Positions 1 through 8,650 of a stretch of DNA of 64,000 bases are shown here, one piece after another. The stretch lies in assembly GCF_040363165.1 (NCBI RefSeq), contig NZ_BSRG01000002.1, positions 124,001 to 188,000 on the forward strand, written 5' to 3'. The translations under genes and the position numbers were made by a program. This DNA is from Thermus sp. LT1-2-5. Its GTDB lineage: Bacteria; Deinococcota; Deinococci; Deinococcales; Thermaceae. Under the pieces are notes generated by a model. It was not told where the DNA came from, did not search any database, and was given only the letters and a program-made list of their open reading frames with translations. Positions within the stretch are counted from its first letter, which is position 1. Each line of letters opens with the position of its first letter.

Positions 1-35
1 TGGATCTCCGGCCTCCCCTGACATCCTACCCGCGC

Positions 36-41
36 TACCCT
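36..41 (+). promoter_or_regulatory. -10 element (TACCCT) of a probable leaderless promoter
   Basis: TACCCT ends 7 nt before the ATG at 49. The same hexamer-to-start spacing recurs at many genes in this window, so the transcript probably starts at or next to the start codon. No -35 element is recognisable. Confidence 0.45.
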
Positions 42-48
42 AAAGGCA

Positions 49-211
49 ATGACCACGGAGGAGCGGCTCTACAAGCTGGAGGGGATCTTGGAAAGGGTCA
101 TGGCCACCCTCCCCGACCGGGTAGGCCGAGGTCAACACCGCCCTCAACCGCCTCATGCTCTACTTCACCGCCCTGGCCGCCGCCCTCGCCCTCCTCATCC
201 TCCTCCGCTAG
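49..211 (+). pseudogene. Small coiled-coil/membrane protein gene with a one-base frameshift
   Basis: The ATG at 49 opens a frame giving MTTEERLYKLEGILERVMAT and then LPDR, after which sense is lost. The frame one base over continues with VNTALNRLMLYFTALAA and a leucine-rich transmembrane tail to a TAG at 209-211. Removing one base near 121-123 (gtaggcc read as gtggcc) restores a 53-residue protein: an amphipathic helix of about 28 residues followed by one C-terminal membrane segment ending in Arg. Neither frame alone makes a plausible protein. It could be a real recent pseudogene, a programmed frameshift or an assembly error; the sequence cannot say which. It converges on the YbjN gene. Confidence 0.5.
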
Positions 212-214
212 CCC

Positions 215-697
215 TCAGGGGCTAAAGCCGATGTGGTCCATGAAGTCGGGGAGGATCTCCTCGGCGAAGAGGCGCAGGAAGGCGATAACGGCGCCCAGGC
301 TCACCCCGCCCGTGAGGTCCAGGTCCGACTCCACCCACACGTCCCCCTCCTCGTTCAGGTAGGCGCGGCTAAAGCGGTGCTCCCGGTTCCAGGCGTTCAC
401 GAGGTCCAGGGAAGGGGCCTCATCTAAGGAAAAACCTGCGCTTAGGCTAAGGACCCCGCACCGCTCTTCTTGGCAAAAGTCTAGATAAAGCCAGACCTTC
501 TCGAGCCCCGCCATCTCCAGGCGGTACTCCCCTTGGCCCCGGCGCTCGTAGGGAATGTCCGCCTCCTTCAGCACCGCTTCCAGTTCCCTCTCCGTGAGGC
601 CCTGCACCACCCCCTGGCCCAAGGCCAGGCCCAACGCCACCAACGCCCAAGCCCATATGCGCACGGCAAACCCCTTTCCGCCTTTAGGCCCCTTCAT
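215..697 (-). CDS. Secreted YbjN-domain protein
   Basis: 160 residues. A signal-peptide-like hydrophobic stretch (about residues 13-30) is followed by a compact domain containing NAWNREHRFSRAYLNEEGDV, which is characteristic of the YbjN family (type III secretion chaperone-like fold). The family is usually linked to stress tolerance or motility, but no molecular function is established for this one. Two cysteines near the middle (FCQEERCG) could form a disulfide outside the cytoplasm. The start is uncertain: the ATG at 697 lies one base after the stop of the upstream oxidoreductase, while an in-frame GTG at 664 gives a cleaner signal peptide (MRIWAWALVALGLALG) and has AAAGGGG six bases upstream. 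It probably shares a transcript with the oxidoreductase. Confidence 0.7.
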   Translation of the reverse strand: MKGPKGGKGFAVRIWAWALVALGLALGQGVVQGLTERELEAVLKEADIPYERRGQGEYRLEMAGLEKVWLYLDFCQEERCGVLSLSAGFSLDEAPSLDLVNAWNREHRFSRAYLNEEGDVWVESDLDLTGGVSLGAVIAFLRLFAEEILPDFMDHIGFSP

Positions 698-698
698 C

Positions 699-1811
699 CT
701 ACACGATGCCCCTCTCCCGCAGAAAGCGGCCCTCCCGGAAGCGCTGGGGGCGGAAAGGCCCTATGTCCAGGGTCCTCGCCTCCCCGTGGACCACCGCCTC
801 GGCCATAAGCCGGCCCACCATGGCCGCCTGCTGCACCCCGTGGCCGGAGAACCCCGCCGCCACCAGAAGCCCCTCCTCCGCATAGCCCAAGAGGGGGTTA
901 GCGTCGGTGGTCATCTCGTAGTAGCCGAACCAGCTGGCCTTGCGGTCCAGGGCGAGGCCCTCCAGGAAGGGAAAGCGGGCAAGGCCCGCCTCCAGGGTGG
1001 ACCCCAGCCAGGCCCAGTCCACCCCCTCCCGGAAGCCTGGGGGCTCATCAGGGTTGGAGCGGCCCAAAAGGAGCCTTTCCCCCTCGGGGCGGAAGTAAAA
1101 ACCGCTGGCGAGGTCGATGGTGAGGGGGTAGGTGGGGGCATACCCCAAGGGCGCGGTGGCGTACACCATGCGCCGCACGGGGTAGACGGGAAGGTCCAGG
1201 CCTAGCCGCCTCCCCACCTCCCCCGTCCAGGCCCCGGTGCAAAGGAGGAGGTAGGGGGCCTGGTACCGCCCCTTGGGGGTTTCCACCCGCCACACCCCCC
1301 CTTCCCGCCAGGCGAAAAGGAGGGCCTCCCCATAGCGCACCTCCGCCCCAAGCCGCCGGGCCTCCCGGAGGTAGAAGGCCGTGGCCCCATAGGGGTCGAT
1401 GACCCCGTCCAGGGGGCCATAGGTGGCGAAGGAGAGGCCCTCTTCCCGGAAGGGCACGAGCGCCTTCGCCTCCTCGAGGGCCAACCGCCGCACGGGCACG
1501 CCAAGGGCCTCCTGGGTCCTTAGCGCCTCCTCCTGGGCCTCCTTCAGGGCCTCCGGCACCAGGAAGAGATAGCCGATGGGGCGGTAGCGGGCCTCCGCCA
1601 TCTCCCGATACTCCAGGATGGAATGGTAGGAGAGGAGGACGTTTAGGGGCTCGGAAAACTGCACCCTCACCCCGCCCGCGCTCCTTCCCGTGGAGCCCTG
1701 GGCGAAGGTGGTCTCCTTCTCCAGGACCAAGACCTTAAGCCCCGCCTGCGCCAGCCTGTAGGCGCAGGCCGCCCCCACAATCCCCGCCCCCACCACCACG
1801 GCCTCGGGCAT
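699..1811 (-). CDS. FAD-dependent amino acid/amine oxidoreductase (DAO family)
   Basis: 370 residues, the usual length for DAO-family flavoenzymes (glycine, D-amino acid or sarcosine oxidases). The N-terminus holds the Rossmann FAD motif VVVGAGIVGAACAYRLAQAG at residues 5-24, then an acidic strand end (LVLEKE) and STGRSAGGVRVQF, typical of sarcosine-oxidase beta-like members. The C-terminus has the second FAD contact AAGFSGHGVQQA. It would oxidise a small amine, passing electrons to oxygen or another acceptor; the substrate cannot be read from sequence. The ATG at 1811 is supported by a TAGACT hexamer ending 6 nt upstream (leaderless). The YbjN gene follows one base after its stop. Confidence 0.85.
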   Translation of the reverse strand: MPEAVVVGAGIVGAACAYRLAQAGLKVLVLEKETTFAQGSTGRSAGGVRVQFSEPLNVLLSYHSILEYREMAEARYRPIGYLFLVPEALKEAQEEALRTQEALGVPVRRLALEEAKALVPFREEGLSFATYGPLDGVIDPYGATAFYLREARRLGAEVRYGEALLFAWREGGVWRVETPKGRYQAPYLLLCTGAWTGEVGRRLGLDLPVYPVRRMVYATAPLGYAPTYPLTIDLASGFYFRPEGERLLLGRSNPDEPPGFREGVDWAWLGSTLEAGLARFPFLEGLALDRKASWFGYYEMTTDANPLLGYAEEGLLVAAGFSGHGVQQAAMVGRLMAEAVVHGEARTLDIGPFRPQRFREGRFLRERGIV

Positions 1812-1817
1812 AGGAAG

Positions 1818-1823
1818 AGTCTA
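1818..1823 (-). promoter_or_regulatory. -10 element (TAGACT), leaderless promoter of the FAD oxidoreductase
   Basis: Reading the minus strand, TAGACT is followed by six bases and then the ATG at 1811. No Shine-Dalgarno sequence is present, which agrees with a leaderless mRNA. Confidence 0.55.
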
Positions 1824-1871
1824 GGACACTTTTCCCCCTGGCTAGGGGTATGCTAGGGCCCGGAGGGCAGT

Positions 1872-3149
<1,278 letters not shown>

Positions 3150-4946
3150 CTAGACCAGGGTAAACCGGGCCTCCAAACCCGCCAGGTCCGCCTCCAGGAA
3201 GCGGAGGCGGACCTCGGCGTTAAGGGGAAGGGGCTTGGGCAGGGCCACCTGGGCGGAAAGGCCCAGCTCGGGCAGGAGGAAAACCCCCTGCCCACCCCGC
3301 CTCTCCACCAAGACCCCCACCCCTTCGTAGCCCGCCTCCTGGAGGTACAGGAGGGTCCAGTGGAGCTTGCTCTTGCGCTCCGCCTCCCGCACGGCGTCCG
3401 CCACCGCCTCCGCCGCCCCCACCCGCTCCAGAAGCTCCGCTTGGGAAAGGGGCTTTTCCCCTTTGAGCCAGGCCCTGAGCTGCTGGTGGGCCACCAGGTC
3501 CAGGTAGCGCCTTAGAGGGCTCGTCACCTGGGCGTAGAGGGGAAGGCCTAAGCCCTTGTGGGGGGCGGGCACCGCCTTAAGTTGGGCCCGCTTCAGGGCC
3601 TTTCGCTGCTCCCACATGGCGGCAAGCCCCTCCCCCTCCACCCTGCGGCTTGGGGCCTCTTGGGTGGCGTAGGGGAAGGGAAGGCCCTCCCGGAAGGCCA
3701 GGTGGGCGGCGGCGTAGCCGGCGAGGAGCATGGCCTCCCGCACCCAGATACGGCTCCCGTAGGGGGGGAGGGGAAGGATCTGGACCCTATCCCCTTCCAC
3801 CCGCACCTTCACCTCGGGGAGGGAAATCTCCAAGGCCCCTTGGGCCAGGCGCCGTCGGCGGAAGGCCTCCGCCACCTCCCGCAAGGGGGCAAGCTCCGGG
3901 CGCCCCATGGCCTCGGCGTAGGTGAGCCGCTCCACCCGCACCCAGCTGGGGAAAATGCGCTCCTCCAAGAGCTCCCCCTCTTCCGAAACCCAAAGGGCAA
4001 AGGTAAGGGCCGGGGAAACCGGCTGTAGCCCAAGCCCCAAAAGGGCCGTGGCCTCTGGAGGAAGCATGGGCACGGTGCCCTCGGGAAGGTAAAGGTTCGC
4101 CCCCCGGCGCAGGGCCTCCTGGTCCAAGGGGCTTCCCGGGGCCACCAGGGCGGCCACGTCCGCCACGTGGACCAGGAGGCGGAAGCCTCCCTCCACCCGC
4201 TCGGCGTAAAGGGCGTCGTCGGGGTCCTGGCTCCCCTCGTCGTCGATGGCGTAGGCGGGCAGGTGGGTGAGGTCCTCCCGCTTTTCCTCCGGCAAGGGGG
4301 GAAGGGGAAGGCGAGGGGCCTCCAAGGGGAGGCCAAGGCGCCTGGGGTGGGGGTTTTCCCGCCGCCAAAGGCCAAGCCGCAGGAGGAGGCCGTGGGCCGC
4401 CTCGGGGGTTTCGGCCAGGCCCAAGGCCCTCAGCACCGGGCTCTCCCGCTGCTCGCCCCAGGCCACCGCCTCCACCCCGGCGAGGAGGGGGCGGTCCTCC
4501 GGGGCGGGGCTTCCCGCCTTAATCCGGGCGATGCCCTCCTGGAAGGCCCTTTCCCGCGCCTCTTTCTCCCGTTTGGCCGCAAGCCACTGGGCGAGCTCCT
4601 CCGCGGTGCGGGCCCTAACCCTTTCCCCTTCCAGCACGAAGCGCTCCCCCTTTTGCGCCAGGAGGTAGGCCCCGTAGGCCGCCTCCGGGGTGTAGGCCCC
4701 GTAGACCAGCTCGGCGAGCTCCTTCAGGCTCACCGCCTCTCCCTGAAGAAGCTCCCAGGCCGCCTCCTCTTCCCCTTCCGGCACCTCCAAGACCAGGCTC
4801 GCAGGGCCTGGGTGGAGGAGGAGAACGTCCTTGGGGCGCACCTTGAGCTTTTCCCCTGTGCCCAGGGTGAGCTCTAAGCGGTCCCCCTTTTCCTCGGCCA
4901 AAGCGGGCTTGCCTTTGTAGATAACGAGGGCTGGTCTAAGCACCAT
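3150..4946 (-). CDS. RNase II-family (RNB domain) exoribonuclease
   Basis: 598 residues. The RNB catalytic domain is clear: AIDDEGSQDPDDALYAE carries the metal-binding aspartates and TSPLRRYLDLVAHQQL the C-terminal catalytic motif. The N-terminal about 190 residues do not show the cold-shock domains of RNase R, and the S1-like tail is short, so this resembles the compact RNase II-type enzymes of Deinococcus-Thermus. It would degrade RNA 3' to 5'. RNase R is encoded about 5 kb away, so the genome has two RNB enzymes close together. The ATG has GGAGA seven bases upstream. It is transcribed from a 185-bp spacer holding two inverted repeats. Confidence 0.9.
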   Translation of the reverse strand: MVLRPALVIYKGKPALAEEKGDRLELTLGTGEKLKVRPKDVLLLHPGPASLVLEVPEGEEEAAWELLQGEAVSLKELAELVYGAYTPEAAYGAYLLAQKGERFVLEGERVRARTAEELAQWLAAKREKEARERAFQEGIARIKAGSPAPEDRPLLAGVEAVAWGEQRESPVLRALGLAETPEAAHGLLLRLGLWRRENPHPRRLGLPLEAPRLPLPPLPEEKREDLTHLPAYAIDDEGSQDPDDALYAERVEGGFRLLVHVADVAALVAPGSPLDQEALRRGANLYLPEGTVPMLPPEATALLGLGLQPVSPALTFALWVSEEGELLEERIFPSWVRVERLTYAEAMGRPELAPLREVAEAFRRRRLAQGALEISLPEVKVRVEGDRVQILPLPPYGSRIWVREAMLLAGYAAAHLAFREGLPFPYATQEAPSRRVEGEGLAAMWEQRKALKRAQLKAVPAPHKGLGLPLYAQVTSPLRRYLDLVAHQQLRAWLKGEKPLSQAELLERVGAAEAVADAVREAERKSKLHWTLLYLQEAGYEGVGVLVERRGGQGVFLLPELGLSAQVALPKPLPLNAEVRLRFLEADLAGLEARFTLV

Positions 4947-4999
4947 CGCAGGTCTCCTACCGGGAAAACCGAAGGCTAGCTATCCCGTAGCGGCCCATG

Positions 5000-5032
5000 G
5001 GCATTCCCGCTACCTCCGGAAGCGGGAATGCC
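5000..5032. repeat. Inverted repeat, 12-bp arms
   Basis: Arms ggcattcccgct (5000-5011) and agcgggaatgcc (5021-5032) are perfectly complementary with a 9-nt loop. There is no T-run on either side, so it is not a standard intrinsic terminator. It lies between plsY-like and RNB genes, both on the minus strand, upstream of neither start by less than 170 bp from plsY's end. It could be a processing site or intergenic repeat. Confidence 0.6.
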
Positions 5033-5070
5033 TAGCTGGACCGCGGGCCCCTTTTTCCCACTGCCTCCCC

Positions 5071-5105
5071 GAACCCGCCCTACCGGAAACGGGGTGGGCG
5101 GGTTC
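5071..5105. repeat. Inverted repeat, 10-bp arms
   Basis: Arms gaacccgccc (5071-5080) and gggcgggttc (5096-5105) pair perfectly around a 15-nt loop. It begins 26 bp past the end of the plsY-like gene start-stop axis and, like its neighbour at 5000-5032, lacks a T-run. Together the two hairpins fill most of the 185-bp spacer 4947-5131, in which I see no gene. Confidence 0.55.
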
Positions 5106-5131
5106 GTGGGAGAAAGCCACACCCCCCTAGA

Positions 5132-5665
5132 CTATACCTTCGGTTCCGAGTAAGCCTCATCTCCGAGATGACGCAGGACCACAGGAAGGCTCACTCCCAC
5201 GCCGAAAAGAAGGTGTTCTGGGGTTTTCCCCAACCAAGCGGCCAAGAGGGGCACAGCCAGCGCCGTGGCCAGCAAGGCAGGACGGGGCTTGCGACTTAGG
5301 AAGGTAAGGAGGGCGAAGAGAAAAAAGGCTCCCAAAAGAAGCCTAGGATCCACAGCGAAAAGGACCCCCAACCCGGGCGCCAGGGCCTTGCCCCCGCGGA
5401 GGAAAAGCCACGGGGAAAAGGCGTGTCCCCACACCGCCCCCACGCCCCCCCAAAGCCCCCCCAAAGGGCTCCCCGCAATCGCCTCGCCAAGGGCCACGGC
5501 AAGGGCTCCCTTGAAGAGGTCTAGGAAGAGGGCCATGAGGCCTGGGACAGAGCCTAAAGTCCCGTAGGCGTCCAAGGACCTAAAGGCTCGGCCCCGGAGG
5601 GCCCCGAACCAGTAGACCGTTGGAAGCCCGCCCAGGACGTACCCTGCGAGAAAAGCCCAAAGCAT
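5132..5665 (-). CDS. PlsY-family membrane protein, acyltransferase motifs degraded
   Basis: 177 residues with about five to six hydrophobic segments, the length and hydropathy of PlsY (acyl-phosphate:glycerol-3-phosphate acyltransferase). The second family motif is recognisable as GHAFSPWLFLRGGKALAPGL. The first motif, which should contain GSGNxGATN, is shortened to LDAYGTLGSVPG, and the C-terminal motif keeps RH but loses the following Glu/Asn. These are catalytic and substrate-binding positions, so activity is doubtful; a second, canonical PlsY probably exists elsewhere. The frame is open much further upstream, but the ATG at 5665 overlaps the sufE stop as TGATG, implying translational coupling. 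Confidence 0.65.
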   Translation of the reverse strand: MLWAFLAGYVLGGLPTVYWFGALRGRAFRSLDAYGTLGSVPGLMALFLDLFKGALAVALGEAIAGSPLGGLWGGVGAVWGHAFSPWLFLRGGKALAPGLGVLFAVDPRLLLGAFFLFALLTFLSRKPRPALLATALAVPLLAAWLGKTPEHLLFGVGVSLPVVLRHLGDEAYSEPKV

Positions 5666-6069
5666 CAAAGCGCCCGGCGCACCTGCTCCTGCAGGCGCAA
5701 AAGCGCCGCCTCTAAGCCCCGAAGCCTTAGGGGGGTGAGGATCTCCTCCAGTCCCGCCCCCCGGTAGAAGGAGGGGGGCACGGCGAGGACGGCCTCGGGG
5801 GGTTCGCCCTCGAGGCCCTCTTTGAGGATCCCGGCGAAGGCCTTCACCGTGGGGGCCTCGTCGGGGACCATGAAGTGGAGGCGCACCCTCCCCTCCTCCA
5901 CCTCCGCCCTGAGGAAAAAGGGGGTCTGGCACTCGTGCACCCGCTCCAGCTCCACCCCTTGAGGGGGCGGGGGAACCTTCTTGGCGTAGTCCAAGAGGAC
6001 CTCGGTCTTCAGCTCCTTGGGCAGGGAGCGGATGAGGTCCAACACCGCTTGCAGCTTGGGAGGCACCAT
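5665..6069 (-). CDS. sufE: SufE-family sulfur acceptor
   Basis: 134 residues, matching SufE. The protein takes persulfide sulfur from the cysteine desulfurase SufS and delivers it to Fe-S assembly in the cytoplasm. The acceptor cysteine is in ERVHECQTPFFL (about residue 47), equivalent to the VxGCQSxV loop of SufE; the flanking residues are unusual but the Cys-Gln pair is kept. The start at 6069 gives MVPPKLQAVLDLIRSLP, a normal N-terminus. It is followed with a 1-nt overlap by the PlsY-like gene and preceded 9 nt upstream by an SDR gene on the same strand. No other suf gene is in the window. Confidence 0.85.
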   Translation of the reverse strand: MVPPKLQAVLDLIRSLPKELKTEVLLDYAKKVPPPPQGVELERVHECQTPFFLRAEVEEGRVRLHFMVPDEAPTVKAFAGILKEGLEGEPPEAVLAVPPSFYRGAGLEEILTPLRLRGLEAALLRLQEQVRRAL

Positions 6070-6078
6070 GCCCTAAGC

Positions 6079-6771
6079 CTACCCTCCCTTGGCGGGGGGC
6101 TGGGTGGGCCTAAGCTCTATCTCGCTCACCAGGGCCCTTTCCGGCATCTCCAGGGCGAAGAGGATGGCCTTGGCCACGTCCTCGGGGGCGAGCTTCCAAG
6201 CCGCCCCCGGGGTGTTCCCGGCGAAACCCGTGTCCACCGAGCCCGGCAGGACGTTCACCACCCGCACCCCCTCTTCCCTCAGTTCCAGCATGGCCGCCCC
6301 CATGAGGCCGAGAAGGCCAAACTTGCTGGCGTTGTAGGCCCCTCCCCCCTTGAAGGGGTTCTTCCCCGCCAGGCTCCCCACGTTCACCACCACGCCCCCC
6401 GCCCGCCGGAGGGCGGGAAGGGCGGCCTTGAGCCCTAGGAAGGGCCCCACCAGGTTCACCTCCAAGACCTCGCGGAACTCCCCCTCGGAAAGCTCAGCAA
6501 GGGGCTTCATAATGCCGATGCCGGCGTTGTTCACCAGGGCATAGACCCCGCCAAAGGCCTCCTCCAAGAGGGCCACCGCCCGCTCCCAGTCCGCAAGCCG
6601 CCGCACGTCGCCCGGAAGGGGCAAGGCCCCTTCCCCAAGCTCCTGGGCCAGGGCCAAAAGCCTCGCTTCGTCCCGGGCGAAAAGCCCCACCCGATAGCCC
6701 TTGGCGTGGAGGAGGCGGGCCGTGGCCTCGCCGATGCCCCGGCTCGCCCCCGAGATGAGCGCCACCCGCAT
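6079..6771 (-). CDS. Short-chain dehydrogenase/reductase
   Basis: 230 residues, classical SDR. The cofactor motif [10 protein letters not shown] lies at residues 7-16, NNAG at about 87, the catalytic Ser in VGSLAG and the Tyr/Lys pair in YNASK. Arg after the third strand (LFARDEARL) suggests NADP(H) preference. The substrate is not predictable from sequence. It sits 4 nt downstream of coaE and 9 nt upstream of sufE on the minus strand, so it is probably part of a coaE-SDR-sufE-plsY-like transcript. Confidence 0.88.
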   Translation of the reverse strand: MRVALISGASRGIGEATARLLHAKGYRVGLFARDEARLLALAQELGEGALPLPGDVRRLADWERAVALLEEAFGGVYALVNNAGIGIMKPLAELSEGEFREVLEVNLVGPFLGLKAALPALRRAGGVVVNVGSLAGKNPFKGGGAYNASKFGLLGLMGAAMLELREEGVRVVNVLPGSVDTGFAGNTPGAAWKLAPEDVAKAILFALEMPERALVSEIELRPTQPPAKGG

Positions 6772-6775
6772 GGCC

Positions 6776-7381
6776 CTACCTTACCCCAAAGCGCGCCCGG
6801 ATGTCGGCGAGCACTTCCCTTAGGGCCTCCTCCAGGTCCTGTAGGCTTCCCGCATTCTCCACCACCCAGGTGGCCCGCTTGCGCTTTTCCGCCTCGGGTA
6901 GTTGCGCCCGTTCCCGGGCCAAGACCTCCTCGGGGCTGAGCCCCGAACGGGCCACCACCCGCCTGAGGCGCACCTCCCAAGGAGCCGCCACCAGGAGGGT
7001 GCCGTCTAGGCGCGCCTCCCAGCCCTTCTCAAAGAGAAGGGGGATCTCCAGGAAGACCAAGGGGGCCTCGAGGCGGGCCAGCTCGGCCTCCAGGAGGCGG
7101 CGGATCTCAGGGTGGAGGAGGTCCTCCAGGGCCCTTAGCTTTTCCGGGTCGCCGAAGACGAGCCGCCCCAGGGCCCTCCGGTCCAGATCCTCCCCCCGGA
7201 ACGCCTCGGGGAAAAGCCGCTTAAGTTCCTCCTTTTTGGCCTCCCGCGCCCTCTCCGCCAAAAGGTCCAGGTCCAAGACGGGGTAGCCCCACGCCCGCAG
7301 GAGGCGGGCCACGGTGCTCTTGCCGCTGCCGATGTTCCCGGTGATGCCGATAATGATGGGGTGCTTCGCCTGGTGCGCCAT
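6776..7381 (-). CDS. coaE: Dephospho-CoA kinase
   Basis: 201 residues. It phosphorylates dephospho-CoA at the ribose 3'-OH, the last step of coenzyme A synthesis. The P-loop [12 protein letters not shown] is at residues 12-23, followed by [11 protein letters not shown] (CoA domain) and the LID region with KRATWVVEN. The extended N-terminus [11 protein letters not shown] matches Thermus CoaE, supporting the ATG at 7381. Its start codon lies inside the 5' end of the divergently transcribed cca gene, so the two genes overlap head to head by 21 nt. Confidence 0.95.
   Translation of the reverse strand: MAHQAKHPIIIGITGNIGSGKSTVARLLRAWGYPVLDLDLLAERAREAKKEELKRLFPEAFRGEDLDRRALGRLVFGDPEKLRALEDLLHPEIRRLLEAELARLEAPLVFLEIPLLFEKGWEARLDGTLLVAAPWEVRLRRVVARSGLSPEEVLARERAQLPEAEKRKRATWVVENAGSLQDLEEALREVLADIRARFGVR
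7349..7354 (+). promoter_or_regulatory. -10 element (GATAAT) of cca, inside coaE
   Basis: GATAAT is followed by six bases and GTG at 7361. The identical hexamer and spacing occur at the MFS gene (50970). It lies inside the coding sequence of coaE on the opposite strand. Confidence 0.5.
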
Positions 7382-8650
7382 GTGGACTTCCCCTTTTATA
7401 CCCCCAAGGGGGCCTTCCCCGTGGGGGGGGCGGTGCGGGACCTCCTCTTGGGCCTAAGGCCCAAGGACCTGGACTTCGCCGCCCCCGACCCCCAAAAAGC
7501 GGCGGAGGCGGCCAAAGAGCGCCTTGGGGGAAGCCTCTTCGCCTTGGACCCCCAAAGGGGCCACTACCGCCTGGTGGCGGGGGAGCTCACCCTGGACTTC
7601 ACCCCCCTGGAGGGGAGCCCGGAAGAGGACCTCAGGCGGCGGGACTTCCGCCTCAACGCCCTCTTGTGGAAGGAGGGCAGGGTCTTCGGGCTCCCTGGGG
7701 TGGAGGAGGACCTCAGGAAGCGGCTTTTGGTCCCGGTGCGGGAGGAAAACCTCTACCAGGACCCTCTGCGGAGCCTAAGGGGCGTGCGCCTGGCGGCAAG
7801 CCTGGGCCTCGGCCTACCCCCAGCCACCCGGGAGGCCCTCCGCCGCCACGCCCAACACCTCCAGGCCCACCCCGAGGCCCTCCCGGCGCAGGAGCGGGTG
7901 CGGGAGGAGCTGGAAAGGCTCCTCCTTTCCTCCCGGGCCGCCTTTGGCCTCGAGCTCCTGGCCCGGCTCGGCCTCCTTCCCGTCTACCTCCCCGAGCTCG
8001 CCTTCCTGCAGGGGCTGTTCCAGGGGGGCGTGCACCACCTGGACGCCTGGCGGCACACCCTCTCCGTGCTCTTCCACCTCCTTTGGCTCTGGCCCGAGGC
8101 CCCCCTGGAGGCCCGCCTCGCCGCCCTTTACCACGACGTGGGGAAGTCCTTCACCCGCCGCTTCGACCCCGAGGTGGGGCGGTACCGTTTCCTGGGCCAT
8201 GCGGAGGTGGGGGCGGAGGTGGCCAAGGCGGCCCTCGCCTGGCTCCGCTTCCCCAAGGCCACGGGGGAGAAGGTAAGCGCCCTGGTGCGCCGCCACATGG
8301 ACCGCCCCCCCGAGGAGAGGGGCGCTTTACGCCGCTTCCTCCTCAAGCGCCAAGACCTCCTCCCCCACCTCCTCTACCTCATGGCGGCGGACCGCCTAGG
8401 GGCCAAGGGGCTGGAGGAAGAGGCCTGGGAACTCCTGAGGCGCTTCCAAGAGGCCCTGGCGGAGCCCTTGCCGCAAAGGCCCCTCCTCTCCGGGGAGGAG
8501 GTCATGGCCCTGCTGGGCCTGGAGCCGGGGCCCGAGGTGGGGCAGGCCCTTCAGGCCCTCCTCCTGGCCCAGGCGGAGGGGAGGGTGGCTAGCCGGGAGG
8601 AGGCGGAGGCCTTTCTCCTATATTGGAAGGAGCATGGAAGGCCGGCTTAG
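7361..8650 (+). CDS. cca: CCA tRNA nucleotidyltransferase with HD domain
   Basis: 429 residues. It adds or repairs the 3' CCA of tRNA. The nucleotidyltransferase head has GGAVRDLLLG, the paired acids in KDLDFA, and RRDFRLNALLW. The second half carries an HD phosphohydrolase-type domain (VHHLDAWRHTLSVLFH, ALYHDVGKSFT), as in class II bacterial enzymes with repair or phosphatase activity. A GTG start at 7361 is favoured by GATAAT six nt upstream; a GTG at 7382, abutting the coaE start, is the alternative. The last 17 nt overlap the start of the MEMO-family gene. Confidence 0.93.
   Translation: MLRLVRHVDFPFYTPKGAFPVGGAVRDLLLGLRPKDLDFAAPDPQKAAEAAKERLGGSLFALDPQRGHYRLVAGELTLDFTPLEGSPEEDLRRRDFRLNALLWKEGRVFGLPGVEEDLRKRLLVPVREENLYQDPLRSLRGVRLAASLGLGLPPATREALRRHAQHLQAHPEALPAQERVREELERLLLSSRAAFGLELLARLGLLPVYLPELAFLQGLFQGGVHHLDAWRHTLSVLFHLLWLWPEAPLEARLAALYHDVGKSFTRRFDPEVGRYRFLGHAEVGAEVAKAALAWLRFPKATGEKVSALVRRHMDRPPEERGALRRFLLKRQDLLPHLLYLMAADRLGAKGLEEEAWELLRRFQEALAEPLPQRPLLSGEEVMALLGLEPGPEVGQALQALLLAQAEGRVASREEAEAFLLYWKEHGRPA
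7395..7400 (-). promoter_or_regulatory. -10 element (TATAAA) of coaE, inside cca
   Basis: On the minus strand TATAAA is followed by 13 nt and the coaE ATG; a start about 7 nt downstream gives a leader of roughly 6 nt. The element is inside the cca coding sequence. Confidence 0.45.
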
